DNA from: Bauldia sp.
Lineage (GTDB): Bacteria; Pseudomonadota; Alphaproteobacteria; Rhizobiales; Kaistiaceae
Assembly: GCA_020442065.1 (NCBI GenBank)
Contig: JAGRKZ010000019.1
Location: 28,816-92,815 of the forward strand
Length of the DNA: 64,000 nt
Direction of reading: 5' to 3'
Both the position numbers and the translations under genes were made by a program. The notes under the pieces were generated by a model. That model was given only the letters and a program-made list of their open reading frames with translations, did not search any database and was not told the origin of the DNA. Shown here piece by piece: positions 34,344-45,442 of the stretch; the first letter of the stretch is position 1, and every line of letters begins with the position of its first letter.

Positions 34344-34817
34344 ATGAAGTTCATCAAGCTCGCGGCGGCAGGTGTTGTTGCAGCCTCTCTGATCGGCCCC
34401 GCTCAGGCCGCCGACATCGTCGACACTGCGGTTGACGCTGGTACTTTCAACACGCTGGTCGCCGCGGTGAAGGCCGCCGATTTGGTGGATACGCTTAAGG
34501 GCGCTGGCCCGTTCACGGTGTTTGCCCCGACGGACGAAGCTTTTGCCGCACTGCCGGCCGGGACGGTTGACGACCTTCTGAAGCCCGAAAACAAGGAGAA
34601 ACTCGTCGCTGTCCTGACCTACCATGTCGTTCCGGGCAAGGTGATGTCCTCGGACCTGACGGACGGCATGATGGCCAAGACCGTCGAGGGCGCCGATGTC
34701 ACGATCGATCTCGATAACGGCGTAATGGTCAATGACGCGAAAGTGGTCACCGCGGACATCGCGGCGGACAACGGCGTGATCCACGTGATCGACAAAGTCA
34801 TCCTGCCTCCCATGTAG
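34344..34817 (+). CDS. Secreted fasciclin (FAS1) domain protein
   Basis: This 157-residue protein has a signal peptide ([18 protein letters not shown], cleavage near AQAA at residue 22) and one FAS1 domain: [20 protein letters not shown], the H1 motif [26 protein letters not shown] and the closing [17 protein letters not shown] 34344 has GGAG 6 nt upstream; the earlier ATG at 34332 is less likely. FAS1 proteins mediate adhesion in eukaryotes; in bacteria the role is unclear, although they recur in singlet-oxygen regulons. A strong terminator follows. It is a paralogue of the gene at the window's left edge. Confidence 0.92.
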   Translation: MKFIKLAAAGVVAASLIGPAQAADIVDTAVDAGTFNTLVAAVKAADLVDTLKGAGPFTVFAPTDEAFAALPAGTVDDLLKPENKEKLVAVLTYHVVPGKVMSSDLTDGMMAKTVEGADVTIDLDNGVMVNDAKVVTADIAADNGVIHVIDKVILPPM

Positions 34818-34836
34818 TCGAGCGAGTGGGCGTTCT

Positions 34837-34866
34837 GAAACCGGCCATCGCGCGATGGCCGGTTTC
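34837..34866 (+). terminator. Terminator after the fasciclin gene
   Basis: A perfect 14-bp inverted repeat (GAAACCGGCCATCG / CGATGGCCGGTTTC) with a 2-nt centre, 19 nt after the stop. Short A and T runs at the stem ends fit an intrinsic terminator. Confidence 0.75.
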
Positions 34867-35112
34867 AAACGATCACACTTGGTCGGCAATCGACCCTGCA
34901 ATGGACGAGCGCAGCGACCGATCGCCGTTCCGAAAGGAGGGCGGACACTGCGACCCGCCAATGCCCTCTGGCTGATGGCGTCGGTCGGGGCAATGCGGGG
35001 GGTTTCGAATAGCGAATATTGCCCCGGCGAGGCATGCTGTTCGGAAACGACCCAAGCGCGCCCCTCCCTCCATGAACCGCGTTGCCCGCTGGAGGCGAAC
35101 GGGGAGGCGCGC

Positions 35113-35988
35113 TCAAGACCGCGGCTTTACCAGTTCCTTGAGCAACGGATTGGGAAATCGCCGCGAAGGTGTCACCGCATAGAAGGTTTCACTGAGTTCA
35201 GGGAATCGCCTGGCCTCGACAAGCATCCCGCTCGCGAGTTCGTCCTGGACAACGACGCGGGGAACGACGGCAAGCCCGATGCCTTCGCGCGCGAAAAGCC
35301 GCATCATGGCCATGTCGTCGACTTCGGCGGCAATGCGGGGCCTTATCCCCAAGTGATCCGCGAGAGCGTCGAAGCCGGTGCGGATACTGCTTTCGAGCGT
35401 CGGCAGCACCAACGGCTGCTGGGAGAGAAGCTCTTTCAAGTTGCTCCCCTTCTTGAGACGCCCTGGTACGCCGACGAGAATGACGCGCTGCTCCGCGATC
35501 GGATGCGAGATCCAGGGCGTGGCGGCATCTCTCGGCGCCGCCCGATTGACCAGCACAACGTCGAGCCGCTGGTCTTCGAGCCCTTGCAGCAGATCGCTTA
35601 GCGCTCCGGAACGCACAACGACCTCGACGTCGTCGCGGCCGAGAATTGGCCGAAGAAATCCGATCTGAAAGTTTCGCGAGAGCGTTGCCAAGGACCCGAC
35701 CCGCAGGACAAGCCGTCTTGAGTCCGGCCGGTCGTTAAGCGTGCCGATCAATTCGTCGCCGGCTGCGAAGATGACGTCGGCATGATCGAGTGCAATACGG
35801 CCCGCCTCGGTCAGGCGAAGCAGCTTGCCGCTCCGCTCGAACAGCGCGTGGCCGATCTGATCCTCGAGTTTCCGGATCTGGATCGAAAGCGCGGACTGAG
35901 AGACGCCGAGACGCTCCGCGGTCCGGGTCAGATTGCCGTCATGGGCGACCGCCCAGAAGTAGCGCAAGTGATTGTAGTTAAGGCGCAT
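35113..35988 (-). CDS. LysR-family regulator (NhaR-like), divergent from dabBA
   Basis: This 291-residue protein has an N-terminal winged helix (LNYNHLRYFWAVAHDGNLTRTAERLGVSQSALSIQIRKLEDQIG) and a LysR substrate-binding domain. The open frame is about 100 codons longer upstream, but the conserved start is MRLNYNHLRYF at 35988 (35997 is an alternative). LysR regulators usually control the divergent neighbour, here the inorganic-carbon operon at 36095. By analogy with CbbR/CcmR it might sense carbon status, but the sequence is nearer the NhaR branch. The AT-rich intergenic region carries an ATGAATTTCAT palindrome. Confidence 0.88.
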   Translation of the reverse strand: MRLNYNHLRYFWAVAHDGNLTRTAERLGVSQSALSIQIRKLEDQIGHALFERSGKLLRLTEAGRIALDHADVIFAAGDELIGTLNDRPDSRRLVLRVGSLATLSRNFQIGFLRPILGRDDVEVVVRSGALSDLLQGLEDQRLDVVLVNRAAPRDAATPWISHPIAEQRVILVGVPGRLKKGSNLKELLSQQPLVLPTLESSIRTGFDALADHLGIRPRIAAEVDDMAMMRLFAREGIGLAVVPRVVVQDELASGMLVEARRFPELSETFYAVTPSRRFPNPLLKELVKPRS

Positions 35989-36027
35989 AACGATCATTCT
36001 ATTTTGAAGATCGATATGTTGCAAACA

Positions 36028-36038
36028 ATGAATTTCAT
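36028..36038. promoter_or_regulatory. Candidate LysR box ATGAATTTCAT
   Basis: A perfect 5+1+5 palindrome between the divergent lysR and dabB genes, in the most AT-rich stretch locally. It contains the T-N(x)-A dyad expected of LysR sites but is shorter than a classic T-N11-A box. Confidence 0.35.
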
Positions 36039-36094
36039 AGAACAATACCGATGGGCTATCTCTCACCGCCATCCCAATGCCAGCGGAGTCGAGA

Positions 36095-37684
36095 ATGCCG
36101 CCGTCGTCCATCGCGCAGTTCATGTTGCTCACACCCTTGGCCCTTGTCGCAGCCGCGGCGGTCTCCGTTGCCGAGCCGGGATCGAAACCGACCAGGGTTC
36201 TATTGGCGAGCCTCGTCGCGACGACCACCTCTTTCCTTCTGGGGATCGGTGCTGCGGTGCTGGTGGCGGTGCAGGGAGCCACCACGAGTCAGATGATCGG
36301 TATCGGCGACGTCGGCCTCTCGTTCAGGCTCGACGCGTTGAGCGTCGTGATGGTCCTGCTCGTATCGTTCATCGGACTGACCGTCGTTGCCTTCAGCCGG
36401 AACTATCTTGACGGAGATCCGCGGCAAGGGAGCTTCGTCGGCGCCCTTTGCCTCACGCTCGCCGCCGTCCTGCTGCTGGTCACGGCCGGCAATCTCTTCC
36501 AACTGGTCGGCGCCTGGATCGGAACCAGCCTGGCGCTGCACCGGCTTCTCGTTTTCTACCCGGAGCGGCGTGGCGCCGTCATCGCGGCCCGGAAGAAGTT
36601 TTTGACGGCGAGACTGGGCGACGCCTGCCTCATCGCCGCCGCCGTTCTCCTGGCTTCGGCGTTCGGATCGAGCGATATCGCCTCCATTCTCGAGGCGGCC
36701 GAAAGGTCAGCGCAAACAACCATTCCATGGGGAGCTGCGGTCGCGGCCTTCCTGATGGCAGTCGCTGCCCTGCTGAAGTCAGCACAGTTTCCGATGCATG
36801 GCTGGCTTCCGGAAGTGATGGAAACGCCGACACCGGTTTCTGCCCTTCTCCATGCCGGCGTCATCAACGCCGGTGGATTTCTCGTCATTCGCTTTGCCGA
36901 CGTGATGGTGCTGTCCGCCGCCTCGCTTCATCTCCTCGCGTTGGTCGGAGGTTTCACGGCGCTGTTCGGCGGCGTCGTCATGCTGACCCAGCCCAGCGTC
37001 AAGGCATCACTTGCCTGGTCGACCACCGCCCAGATGGGCTTCATGTTGCTCCAGTGCGGCCTCGGCGCCTTCTCGGTGGCGATCCTCCATATCGTCGCCC
37101 ATGCGCTCTACAAGGCGCACGCGTTCCTCTCTTCCGGAAGCATCGTCGAGGTCACACGCGCAACGGCGGCGCCGGCGGCCTCGGATGGGCCGCGCGCCGG
37201 TGGAGTGTTGGCGGGGTTCGTCCTCGCGCTGGCCCTCTACGCGGGCATCGGATGGTCCTTCGGTCTTCTCGAACGCGAAAACGCCGCAGTCCTCACCCTC
37301 GGCGCGATCGTCGTGATGGGACTGGCCGTGCCGATCGCCCTGTCGCTGCGGGGGGAGGGCGTCGCCGGCGTCGTCGTTCGCGTCGTCGCGGGGGTGGGCG
37401 GCGCGACCGTCGCGTACTTCGTGCTCCAGAGCTTTGTGGCATGGCTGATGATGCCTGTGCTGCCACCCGTGCCTGAGCCGGGCGTGCTTGGGCTTACAAT
37501 CATGGGGCTTGCGGTCATCTCCTTTGCCGCCGTCACCGCCATGCAGCTTATTGTCCGGGTCTGGGCGTCCACGGCCCTGGGCGTTGCCGCTCGGATCCAT
37601 GTAGCCAACGGCTTTTACGCCAATCTCCTTTTCAATCGGCTTATCGGCGCCGACAAGCGGCTGCTGGCCCACCCGTTTCCGTGA
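36095..37684 (+). CDS. dabB: DabB: NuoL/antiporter-like subunit of the DAB inorganic-carbon pump
   Basis: This 529-residue protein has about 13-14 TM segments and proton-conducting antiporter (PF00361) motifs: VGAWIGTSLALHRLLVF, LLKSAQFPMHGWLPEVMETPTPVSALLHAGVINAGGFLV at ~225-260, ASLAWSTTAQMGFMLLQCG and HIVAHALYKAHAFLSSG. Chain length and immediate pairing with a DUF2309 (DabA) gene define DabB rather than complex I NuoL. DabB is thought to use the proton or cation gradient to drive CO2 hydration by DabA. ATG 36095 is chosen for its GGAG with 6-nt spacing; 36077 is in frame. Confidence 0.9.
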   Translation: MPPSSIAQFMLLTPLALVAAAAVSVAEPGSKPTRVLLASLVATTTSFLLGIGAAVLVAVQGATTSQMIGIGDVGLSFRLDALSVVMVLLVSFIGLTVVAFSRNYLDGDPRQGSFVGALCLTLAAVLLLVTAGNLFQLVGAWIGTSLALHRLLVFYPERRGAVIAARKKFLTARLGDACLIAAAVLLASAFGSSDIASILEAAERSAQTTIPWGAAVAAFLMAVAALLKSAQFPMHGWLPEVMETPTPVSALLHAGVINAGGFLVIRFADVMVLSAASLHLLALVGGFTALFGGVVMLTQPSVKASLAWSTTAQMGFMLLQCGLGAFSVAILHIVAHALYKAHAFLSSGSIVEVTRATAAPAASDGPRAGGVLAGFVLALALYAGIGWSFGLLERENAAVLTLGAIVVMGLAVPIALSLRGEGVAGVVVRVVAGVGGATVAYFVLQSFVAWLMMPVLPPVPEPGVLGLTIMGLAVISFAAVTAMQLIVRVWASTALGVAARIHVANGFYANLLFNRLIGADKRLLAHPFP

Positions 37685-37698
37685 TGGAGGAACATCTC

Positions 37699-40200
37699 AT
37701 GGACACGCTCGTCCTGCAGAGAGGGCTGACCCAAAAGGCTCTCTCCGAGACACCCGATTGCGGCGTGATCGACGCAGCGACACGCGCCACGCGGCGGATT
37801 GCGCCGCTCTGGCCTCTCGACAGTTTCGTCGCGGTGAACCCCTTCCTTGGGCTCGTCGACAAGACCTTCGTCGATGCCGCGTCCACCATGGCCAGGACCG
37901 CGGGGGCCCGGCTAACCATACCGCGCGCCTTCTATGCCGAGGCGATCTCGGGCGGCCGGATTACCGATGCCGATCTCTCCGCCGCTCTTGCGGAGGCCCG
38001 GCCGCGGCCGTCTCCGTCTTGCGACATCGGGTGGATCAAGTCCGCAGCCAAGGCCGGTGATCCGCCGCCGGCTTCGATGCTGCCCACCGTGGCCGCTGTT
38101 GCCACGGCGGCTACCGGCAAGGACTGGGCCGGCTTCGTTGTCGAGCGGATCTCGTCTTGGGCGGCGGGTTACTTCGATGGCGGCCAGGCGCTGTGGGCGT
38201 CGCCTTGCCGCGATCTTTCGCCCTATGAGGCATGGCGTCGGGAGGCGATGATCGACCGGTCGCCCGAGGTCATGGGCCTCGCCGGATTTCGGCGGCACGT
38301 CTCCGCCTTGCCGGCGACAGCCGACGATCTGCTGGTCCTCGGCGTTTCTCGTCTCGGCCTCCCAAAAAATGCGCTCGAACCCTACTTCCACCGTCTGCTC
38401 ATGACGGTCGGCGGCTGGTCAGGCCATGCACGCTACCGCGTCTGGGAGAGCGAGCTTGACGGCCACAACGATCGCACGCTGCTTGAGCTCTTGGCCGTCC
38501 GTCTTGCCTGGGATTTGGCAATTCTTGAAGTGCAGGGCGGTGGGCTTACTGCAGCTTGGTCTCGGGCTCGCGCCGAGTTCTCCCGTCCGGAGACGGTGAG
38601 CGACAACGACCGGATTGTCGACGCGATCCTGCAGTCGGCCTATGAGAAGGCGGCGCAGCGGACACTCGCCGCAAGCCTCAGGCAATCGGCCGCCGAGCCA
38701 CCGGCCCGGCGCCCTGCCGTCCAGGCAGCGTTCTGCATCGACGTCCGCTCGGAGGTGTTTCGGCGGGCGCTCGAGACCTCATCCCCCGAAATCGAGACGA
38801 TCGGCTTTGCCGGATTCTTCGGCTTGCCGATCGAGTATGTGCCGCTCGGTGATCGTCACGGTGCCGCACAGTGTCCGGTCCTGCTGACGCCGAAGTTTGT
38901 CGTCTGTGAGGGCGTCGAGTCGGCCGGCGAGAGCGAGGAAGGAAGGCTTGCCGCCCTCCGTACCGCGCGGCGGCGGGTCACCGCGACCTGGCAGTCCTTC
39001 AAGCTCGCCGCGGTCTCGTCCTTCGCGTTCGTGGAGAGCATGGGATGGACTTACGCGGGCAAGCTGGTGGCGGAGACGCTTGGTCCGCTCCGGTCGCTTG
39101 CCCCTCGCGGCGGCGGGAAGGACGACCCGCGCGTCGGGGTCAGCCTCGGCCCGCGTATCGCGCAGAGAAAAGTGGGAGAGCGGACGACCGGTCTGTCAGC
39201 GGATGCCAGGCTGGATCTGGCTGAATCGATGCTCAAGGCCATGTCGCTTACGGGTACTTTCGCCCGGATCGTCCTCTTGATCGGCCACGGCTCCACGACC
39301 GTCAACAATCCCTTTGCCGCTGGACTGGATTGCGGTGCGTGCGGCGGCCATAGCGGCGAAGCCAATGCGCGCGTGGCGGCCATGATCCTCAACGATCCCG
39401 ACGTGCGGGCCGGGCTTCCGGCGCGAGGCCTCACGATCCCTGAAGACACCGTGTTCATCGGAGGGCTCCATGACACGACCACCGACCGGGTGACCCTGTT
39501 CGAGGAGGACTCCGTACCGTCGACCCATTCGGCTGAACTCGCAAGATTGAAGCAATCCCTTGCCGCGGCCGGCGGCATGGCGCGGGCCGAGCGGGCGCTG
39601 CGGCTTTCGATCGATCCGGGCCGCCCGGTCGACGCACAGATCATGGCACGGAGCCGCGACTGGAGTCAGGTTCGGCCCGAATGGGGGCTGGCGGGATGTT
39701 CCGCCTTCATCGCTGCCCCTCGGTCCCGGACGGCCGCAGTCGATCTCGGCGGGCGGTGCTTTCTGCACTCATACGACTGGCGGAGCGACCGAGACTTCGC
39801 GGTTCTCGAGTTGATCATGACCGCGCCGATGGTGGTGGCGAGCTGGATCAATCTTCAGTACTACGCCTCGACCGTCGACAACCGGGTGTTCGGCAGCGGC
39901 AACAAGGTGCTGCACAATGTCGTCGGCGGGTCCGTGGGCGTCTTCGAGGGCAACGGCGGCGATCTTCGTCCAGGGCTTCCCTGGCAATCCCTCCATGACG
40001 GCCAGCGCCTGATCCACGATCCCTTGCGGCTGTCCGTGGTCATTGCGGCGCCGACCGAAGCGATCGATGCGGTGATCGGCAAAAGCGAGACAGTGCGTCA
40101 GCTCGTCGACAATGGCTGGATCCACCTCTTTGCGATGGACGACGAGCGACCGGGACTGCGCCGCTATCTCGGCGACCTTCTGTGGGAGCCCATGTCATGA
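37699..40200 (+). CDS. dabA: DabA (DUF2309): carbonic-anhydrase-like subunit of the DAB pump
   Basis: This 833-residue protein has the zinc site expected of DabA: Cys346 and Asp348 in FCIDVRSE, His530 in LIGHGS, and Cys545 in [15 protein letters not shown]. The spacing of the last two is the same as in the characterised Halothiobacillus protein. Other conserved blocks are [17 protein letters not shown] at the N-terminus and [19 protein letters not shown] text near residue 735. DabAB converts CO2 to bicarbonate vectorially, concentrating inorganic carbon. ATG 37699 has GGAGG 8 nt upstream; ATG 37684, overlapping the dabB stop, is possible. Its stop overlaps cysD by 4 nt. Confidence 0.93.
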   Translation: MDTLVLQRGLTQKALSETPDCGVIDAATRATRRIAPLWPLDSFVAVNPFLGLVDKTFVDAASTMARTAGARLTIPRAFYAEAISGGRITDADLSAALAEARPRPSPSCDIGWIKSAAKAGDPPPASMLPTVAAVATAATGKDWAGFVVERISSWAAGYFDGGQALWASPCRDLSPYEAWRREAMIDRSPEVMGLAGFRRHVSALPATADDLLVLGVSRLGLPKNALEPYFHRLLMTVGGWSGHARYRVWESELDGHNDRTLLELLAVRLAWDLAILEVQGGGLTAAWSRARAEFSRPETVSDNDRIVDAILQSAYEKAAQRTLAASLRQSAAEPPARRPAVQAAFCIDVRSEVFRRALETSSPEIETIGFAGFFGLPIEYVPLGDRHGAAQCPVLLTPKFVVCEGVESAGESEEGRLAALRTARRRVTATWQSFKLAAVSSFAFVESMGWTYAGKLVAETLGPLRSLAPRGGGKDDPRVGVSLGPRIAQRKVGERTTGLSADARLDLAESMLKAMSLTGTFARIVLLIGHGSTTVNNPFAAGLDCGACGGHSGEANARVAAMILNDPDVRAGLPARGLTIPEDTVFIGGLHDTTTDRVTLFEEDSVPSTHSAELARLKQSLAAAGGMARAERALRLSIDPGRPVDAQIMARSRDWSQVRPEWGLAGCSAFIAAPRSRTAAVDLGGRCFLHSYDWRSDRDFAVLELIMTAPMVVASWINLQYYASTVDNRVFGSGNKVLHNVVGGSVGVFEGNGGDLRPGLPWQSLHDGQRLIHDPLRLSVVIAAPTEAIDAVIGKSETVRQLVDNGWIHLFAMDDERPGLRRYLGDLLWEPMS

Positions 40201-41099
40201 CCTCGCTCTCTCACCTCGAGGCGCTCGAAGCCGAGGCGATACACATCCTGCGGGAAGGCGTCGCGGAGGCCCGCAGCCCGGTGATGCTGTTCTCGGCCGG
40301 CAAGGATTCGACCGTGCTTGCGCATCTGGCGCTGCGTGCGTTCTATCCCGCGCCGCCCCCTTTCCCGATGCTCCACGTCGATTCGACCTGGGAGTTCAGG
40401 TCGCTGATGGAATTCCGGGATGGCTTCGTCAGGGACAACGGCCTCTCGCTCATCGTCCACGCCAACGAAGAAGGACGGGCGGCTGGGCTCAACCCCTTCG
40501 ACCATGGTGACGCCTACACCACCGTGATGCGCACCGAGGCGCTCAAGGATGCGCTTGATCGGGGCGGCTACGATGTCGTCTTCGGGGGGGCGCGGCGTGA
40601 CGAGGAGAAGTCGCGGGCAAAAGAACGGGTGTTCTCCGTGCGAAATCCTGGACACGTTTGGGATCCGCGACAGCAGCGTCCCGAGCTGTGGCGGCTCTAC
40701 AATGGGCGGCTCGCAAAGGGGCAGTCGGTCCGGGTCTTTCCCCTGTCGAACTGGACGGAGGCCGACATATGGACCTACGCGCTCCTCCGCCGCATCGAGC
40801 TCGCGCCGCTCTACTTCGCGATGCCGAGGAACGTCGTCGAGCGCGACGGTGCGGTGATCGTCGTGGACCATCCGGAAAGGATGCGCTTTAGGCCGGGCGA
40901 GACGGTCACAACCCGCACGGTGCGATTCCGTACCCTTGGCTGCTGGCCCGTCACCGCGGCGATCGAATCAACGGCAGACGATCTGGAGTCCGTCGTCCGC
41001 GAGACCTTGTTCGCGTCCAGCTCAGAGCGGCAGGGCCGGCTGTCGGACCGAGAAGGGACGGGCTCGCTCGAACAGCAGAAGCGCGAAGGCTATTTCTGA
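40197..41099 (+). CDS. cysD: CysD-like sulfate adenylyltransferase subunit 2
   Basis: This 300-residue ATP-pyrophosphatase has the PP-loop [19 protein letters not shown] at about residues 33-51, [57 protein letters not shown] and a C-terminal [14 protein letters not shown], which closes with EQQKREGYF as in CysD. CysD makes adenosine-5'-phosphosulfate with the GTPase CysN. No cysN follows; instead it is coupled by 4-nt overlaps to dabA upstream and a DUF6671 gene downstream. It either works with a CysN encoded elsewhere or has another nucleotidyl-transfer job in this operon. Confidence 0.88.
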   Translation: MTSLSHLEALEAEAIHILREGVAEARSPVMLFSAGKDSTVLAHLALRAFYPAPPPFPMLHVDSTWEFRSLMEFRDGFVRDNGLSLIVHANEEGRAAGLNPFDHGDAYTTVMRTEALKDALDRGGYDVVFGGARRDEEKSRAKERVFSVRNPGHVWDPRQQRPELWRLYNGRLAKGQSVRVFPLSNWTEADIWTYALLRRIELAPLYFAMPRNVVERDGAVIVVDHPERMRFRPGETVTTRTVRFRTLGCWPVTAAIESTADDLESVVRETLFASSSERQGRLSDREGTGSLEQQKREGYF

Positions 41100-41965
41100 T
41101 GAAGGCCGCGCGCCCGTTCGACCTTGCGGGGAAGCGCGCTGTCCTGGCGACAATGCACGGCAAGGAGGAAGTGATCGGCCCGGTTCTCGAAGCCGGCTTG
41201 GGCCTGTCCATCGAGGTGCCGCGGCCCTTCGACACGGATCGGTTCGGAACCTTCAGTCGCGAGGTAGAGCGGAAGGGATCGCAGCTGGACGCAGCCCGCG
41301 CGAAGCTCGCCGCCGGGCTTGAAGCATCTCCGGAGGCATCTGTCGGGATCGCCAGCGAGGGAAGCTTCGGGCCGCACCCGAACATTCCTTTGCTCGCCGT
41401 GGGAAAGGAGATCGTTGTCCTCCACGATCTCGATACCAAGCTGGAAATCGTCGGGTGTCACATCGATCTCTCGCCAAACTACGACCACATGGTCGTTGAG
41501 GATATTCCCTCGGCCCTCAGCTTTGCGAAGCGGGTCGGGTTTCCGGCGCAGGGTGTGGTCGTGATCGGCATAGCCGGCGGCGTCCCGATACCGAGCCGTT
41601 ATCTGACGAAGCGGATCGACAACGAAGAGCATCTGGTCGACTCTGTCGGTGAGGCGCTCAAGGCTTGCGGTGCCGCCCATCTCGAAACCGACATGCGCGC
41701 TCATCGCAACCCGACCCGCATGCTGTCGATCAAGCGGGCAGCGGAAGACCTGCTGAATCGCTACCGCAGGCGCTGTCCGGCGTGCTCAAGACCGGGTCTT
41801 GCGGTCGGCAGGAGAGTATTCGGGCTTCCGTGCGCATGGTGCGGCGAGCCGACGCTCGCCCTCAAGGCGGAAATCGAGACATGCGCGGGATGCGGCCTCA
41901 GCCTGGAGCATCCGGCACCGTCGTCCACGGCGGAGCCAGGCGAGTGCCCTCAGTGCAATCCATGA
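41099..41965 (+). CDS. DUF6671 protein with C-terminal zinc ribbons
   Basis: This 288-residue protein has the DUF6671 N-terminal pattern: LAGKRAVLATMHGKEEVIGPVLEAGLG, VPRPFDTDRFGTFSREVER, GIASEGSFGPHP and ETDMRAHRNPTRM. The last ~70 residues contain four CxxC pairs (CPAC, CAWC, CAGC, CPQC), enough for two zinc ribbons. The start overlaps the cysD stop (TGATG), indicating coupling. The function is unknown; the zinc ribbons suggest protein or nucleic-acid contact. The consistent operon with dabBA and cysD is the main clue. Confidence 0.85.
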   Translation: MKAARPFDLAGKRAVLATMHGKEEVIGPVLEAGLGLSIEVPRPFDTDRFGTFSREVERKGSQLDAARAKLAAGLEASPEASVGIASEGSFGPHPNIPLLAVGKEIVVLHDLDTKLEIVGCHIDLSPNYDHMVVEDIPSALSFAKRVGFPAQGVVVIGIAGGVPIPSRYLTKRIDNEEHLVDSVGEALKACGAAHLETDMRAHRNPTRMLSIKRAAEDLLNRYRRRCPACSRPGLAVGRRVFGLPCAWCGEPTLALKAEIETCAGCGLSLEHPAPSSTAEPGECPQCNP

Positions 41966-41983
41966 CCTGCGCTGGGAGGCGCG

Positions 41984-42208
41984 ATGCCGATGCGGACGGA
42001 GGCCAAGCGCTTGCTCGACGCGGCGAACGATCGGATGGATTGGGTCCTCTCACATCCGGGCTTCAGCGACTGGCTGAAGGGAGCAGTGTCCGACAGCCGA
42101 GGTCGCGACCCGATCGAGCTATTGAACGAACTCGAGGTGCTCAACAGCCTTATCCGGGGCCGATGCGCTGCCGAGCTATCGTGGATGTCGACCTGCGGCA
42201 AACGATAA
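41984..42208 (+). CDS. Small hypothetical protein at the end of the dab operon
   Basis: This 74-codon ORF has a good ribosome site (GGGAGG, 4 nt before ATG) 18 bp after the DUF6671 stop. The product is mostly helical in appearance: RTEAKRLLDAANDRMDWVLSHPG, then PIELLNELEVLNSLIRG. No signal, TM or known family. Supported by position and ribosome site only. Confidence 0.5.
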   Translation: MPMRTEAKRLLDAANDRMDWVLSHPGFSDWLKGAVSDSRGRDPIELLNELEVLNSLIRGRCAAELSWMSTCGKR

Positions 42209-42403
42209 GGCCGCCGTGGAAGCTGTCGGGGGTGACCGAGTGACGAACAGTCGCTGCTGGCGAAACATCACCCCGGGGATCACAAGATCTCCAGACCGGG
42301 CGATGGTCTAACTCGCCTCGCGAACTGCGCAGCGATGCGATTCGTTCATCGGGCCTGGACGGCGCCAGGCGTCTCTGGCCTGCTAACCTGGACCATTTCT
42401 GCC

Positions 42404-44344
42404 TCAGTCTTCGCGCCAGATTGTCACGCCGCTCGGCGGGACCGTCGAACTGCCCAAAACCGCAGCATCGGGCGGGAAAGTGAGTTCGACCGGCTCGCTG
42501 CCATAGTTGAACGCGAATTTGAGGTTCCCCCGCCGTCGCAACCGCAGAGATGCCGGCAGAGAAGTGGTGGCTACACGCGCGCGCTCCGCCGCTGCGACCA
42601 GCACCGCCGAGATGAGATCGATTTCGGCCCAGCCGGCAAGATAGGAGAACCGCCCGGATCGGATCATTGCCGGCATTCCGTCGGCGAATGCCGCCTCCGC
42701 GAATTCCTTTTCGCACGCGATATGCTCACGCCAGCGGCGAACCTGCCCCGAGATTCGGCCCTTCACCTCTTCTGTGAGACCGGGTCGAAGTGATGCGACC
42801 TCGACGACTCGGAATGGGATCAACTCGGCGAGCGGCCCCGGCGGCAAGTTTTCGGGGATCGAGAAGTGCCGAGTCTTCGATCCACTGCGTGGGCCGAAGA
42901 CGATCTCCGCCGTCGTCTTCTTAAAAGCATTGAGGGCCACTTCGCTGACGTAAGGCAATGACGGCGCCAGGACGAGGCGATAGGCGCTGAGATCGTGGCC
43001 GGGAGGAACGATATCGATGTCAAGCCCCAACCTCCTGGCCGCCTCGTACCAGCGGTAAGCCAGTTCGCCGTAGTTGAAGGTCGCACCCTGGGGCTGGATG
43101 CGCGTGATCCACGAGGCTTCGTAGTCGATGACGAGCGCGACGGGCGCGAGCGTCGGCGCCGGCAACGGGCCGATGGCGTCGAGTTCGCGCGCCACCTCGG
43201 CCGCCTCGGATCCCCCAGGCGAAAGGCCGGAATTGTCGGGCAGGTTGAGCCCGGAATGCATCTGCTCCTGACCGAACGGAGCTTGTCGCCAGCGGAAGTA
43301 CATCACACGCTCCGCACCGTGCGCGATCGCCTCCCACGTGAAGAGGCGGATCTGCCCCGGCCGCGGCACAGGATTCCACGGCGCCCAGTTCACCGGCCCT
43401 GCCTGCTGCTCCATGACCCACCACCTGCCACGCCCGACAGCGCGATAGAGATCGTGGTGAAAGGGTGCCATGTCGGGATGCCCGGTCATGGCATAGGCGT
43501 TGCGCTCTTCCTCACTGAACGGGAATCGCTCCGTGAAGCCGATCGGGTAGGAATCCCAAGTCGCAAGATCAAGATCGGCACCGCAGGCGAAGTGATCGAA
43601 GTCGAGGAAGAGACCCATGAAGTTGTGGGTGACGAACCGCCCCGGCGAATGCGCGCGGATGATGTCGGCCTGCATCCTGTTGAAGGCGACAATCTGATCC
43701 GATGAGAAGCGCCAGTAGTCGAGGCGTGCCGCAGGGTTGGTCTCGGTCACCGCCCGAACCGGAAGGGCCGCTTCGTTGAAGTGGCGCAACTCCATTGACC
43801 AGAAGGCGTTTCCCCACGCCTCGTTCATCTGCTCGGTCGACTGGTAGCGCCGTCGCAGCCACTCCCGGTAGGCCCGAAGATCGGTATCGCCATATGACAG
43901 GGCGGTGTTGTGGCAGCCATATTCGTTGTCGATTTGCCAGCCCACGACCGCCGGGTGTCGGCCAAGGGACCGCGCCACGACCTCGGCGATACGCGCTGCC
44001 TCGGACGCGAAGACAGATGAGGAGAACGTGTAGTGGCGGCGCGAGCCGAAGCCGCGGACTGTGCCGTCTTCATCGACCGGCGCGATCTCGGGATGCGCGT
44101 CCATCAACCACTTCGGCGGCGTCGCGGTCGGCGTAGAAAGGACAACTTCAAGGCCGGCCGCCCCGAGCGTATCGACGGCCCGGCGTAGCCAGTCGATCTC
44201 GATTCGACCCGGTTCGGGCTCGATTCGGCTCCAAGCAAATTCGCCGATGCGCACCGTACGAAGGCCGAGATCACGCATGCGTCGCGCATCGTCGGCCCAC
44301 CACGACTCAGGCCAGTGTTCGGGATAGTAGCAGACGCCAAGCAT
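42404..44344 (-). CDS. GH42 beta-galactosidase
   Basis: This 646-residue protein begins [21 protein letters not shown], the GH42 start. It continues with [13 protein letters not shown], the catalytic acid/base in [14 protein letters not shown] (Glu141), [16 protein letters not shown] and the nucleophile region [17 protein letters not shown] at ~305. No signal peptide is seen, so it is cytoplasmic and hydrolyses imported beta-galactosides. Last gene of a minus operon with an alpha-galactosidase and an oligosaccharide ABC importer. Confidence 0.95.
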   Translation of the reverse strand: MLGVCYYPEHWPESWWADDARRMRDLGLRTVRIGEFAWSRIEPEPGRIEIDWLRRAVDTLGAAGLEVVLSTPTATPPKWLMDAHPEIAPVDEDGTVRGFGSRRHYTFSSSVFASEAARIAEVVARSLGRHPAVVGWQIDNEYGCHNTALSYGDTDLRAYREWLRRRYQSTEQMNEAWGNAFWSMELRHFNEAALPVRAVTETNPAARLDYWRFSSDQIVAFNRMQADIIRAHSPGRFVTHNFMGLFLDFDHFACGADLDLATWDSYPIGFTERFPFSEEERNAYAMTGHPDMAPFHHDLYRAVGRGRWWVMEQQAGPVNWAPWNPVPRPGQIRLFTWEAIAHGAERVMYFRWRQAPFGQEQMHSGLNLPDNSGLSPGGSEAAEVARELDAIGPLPAPTLAPVALVIDYEASWITRIQPQGATFNYGELAYRWYEAARRLGLDIDIVPPGHDLSAYRLVLAPSLPYVSEVALNAFKKTTAEIVFGPRSGSKTRHFSIPENLPPGPLAELIPFRVVEVASLRPGLTEEVKGRISGQVRRWREHIACEKEFAEAAFADGMPAMIRSGRFSYLAGWAEIDLISAVLVAAAERARVATTSLPASLRLRRRGNLKFAFNYGSEPVELTFPPDAAVLGSSTVPPSGVTIWRED

Positions 44345-44350
44345 GTGGGA

Positions 44351-45439
<1,089 letters not shown>

Positions 45440-45442
45440 CGC

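Noticed and set aside
34855..35601. 248-codon plus-strand frame after the fasciclin terminator
   Set aside because: Mostly antisense to the LysR gene and begins inside the terminator hairpin.
36077..36094. Earlier ATG for dabB at 36077
   Set aside because: The ATG at 36095 has a well-spaced GGAG; the earlier one does not.
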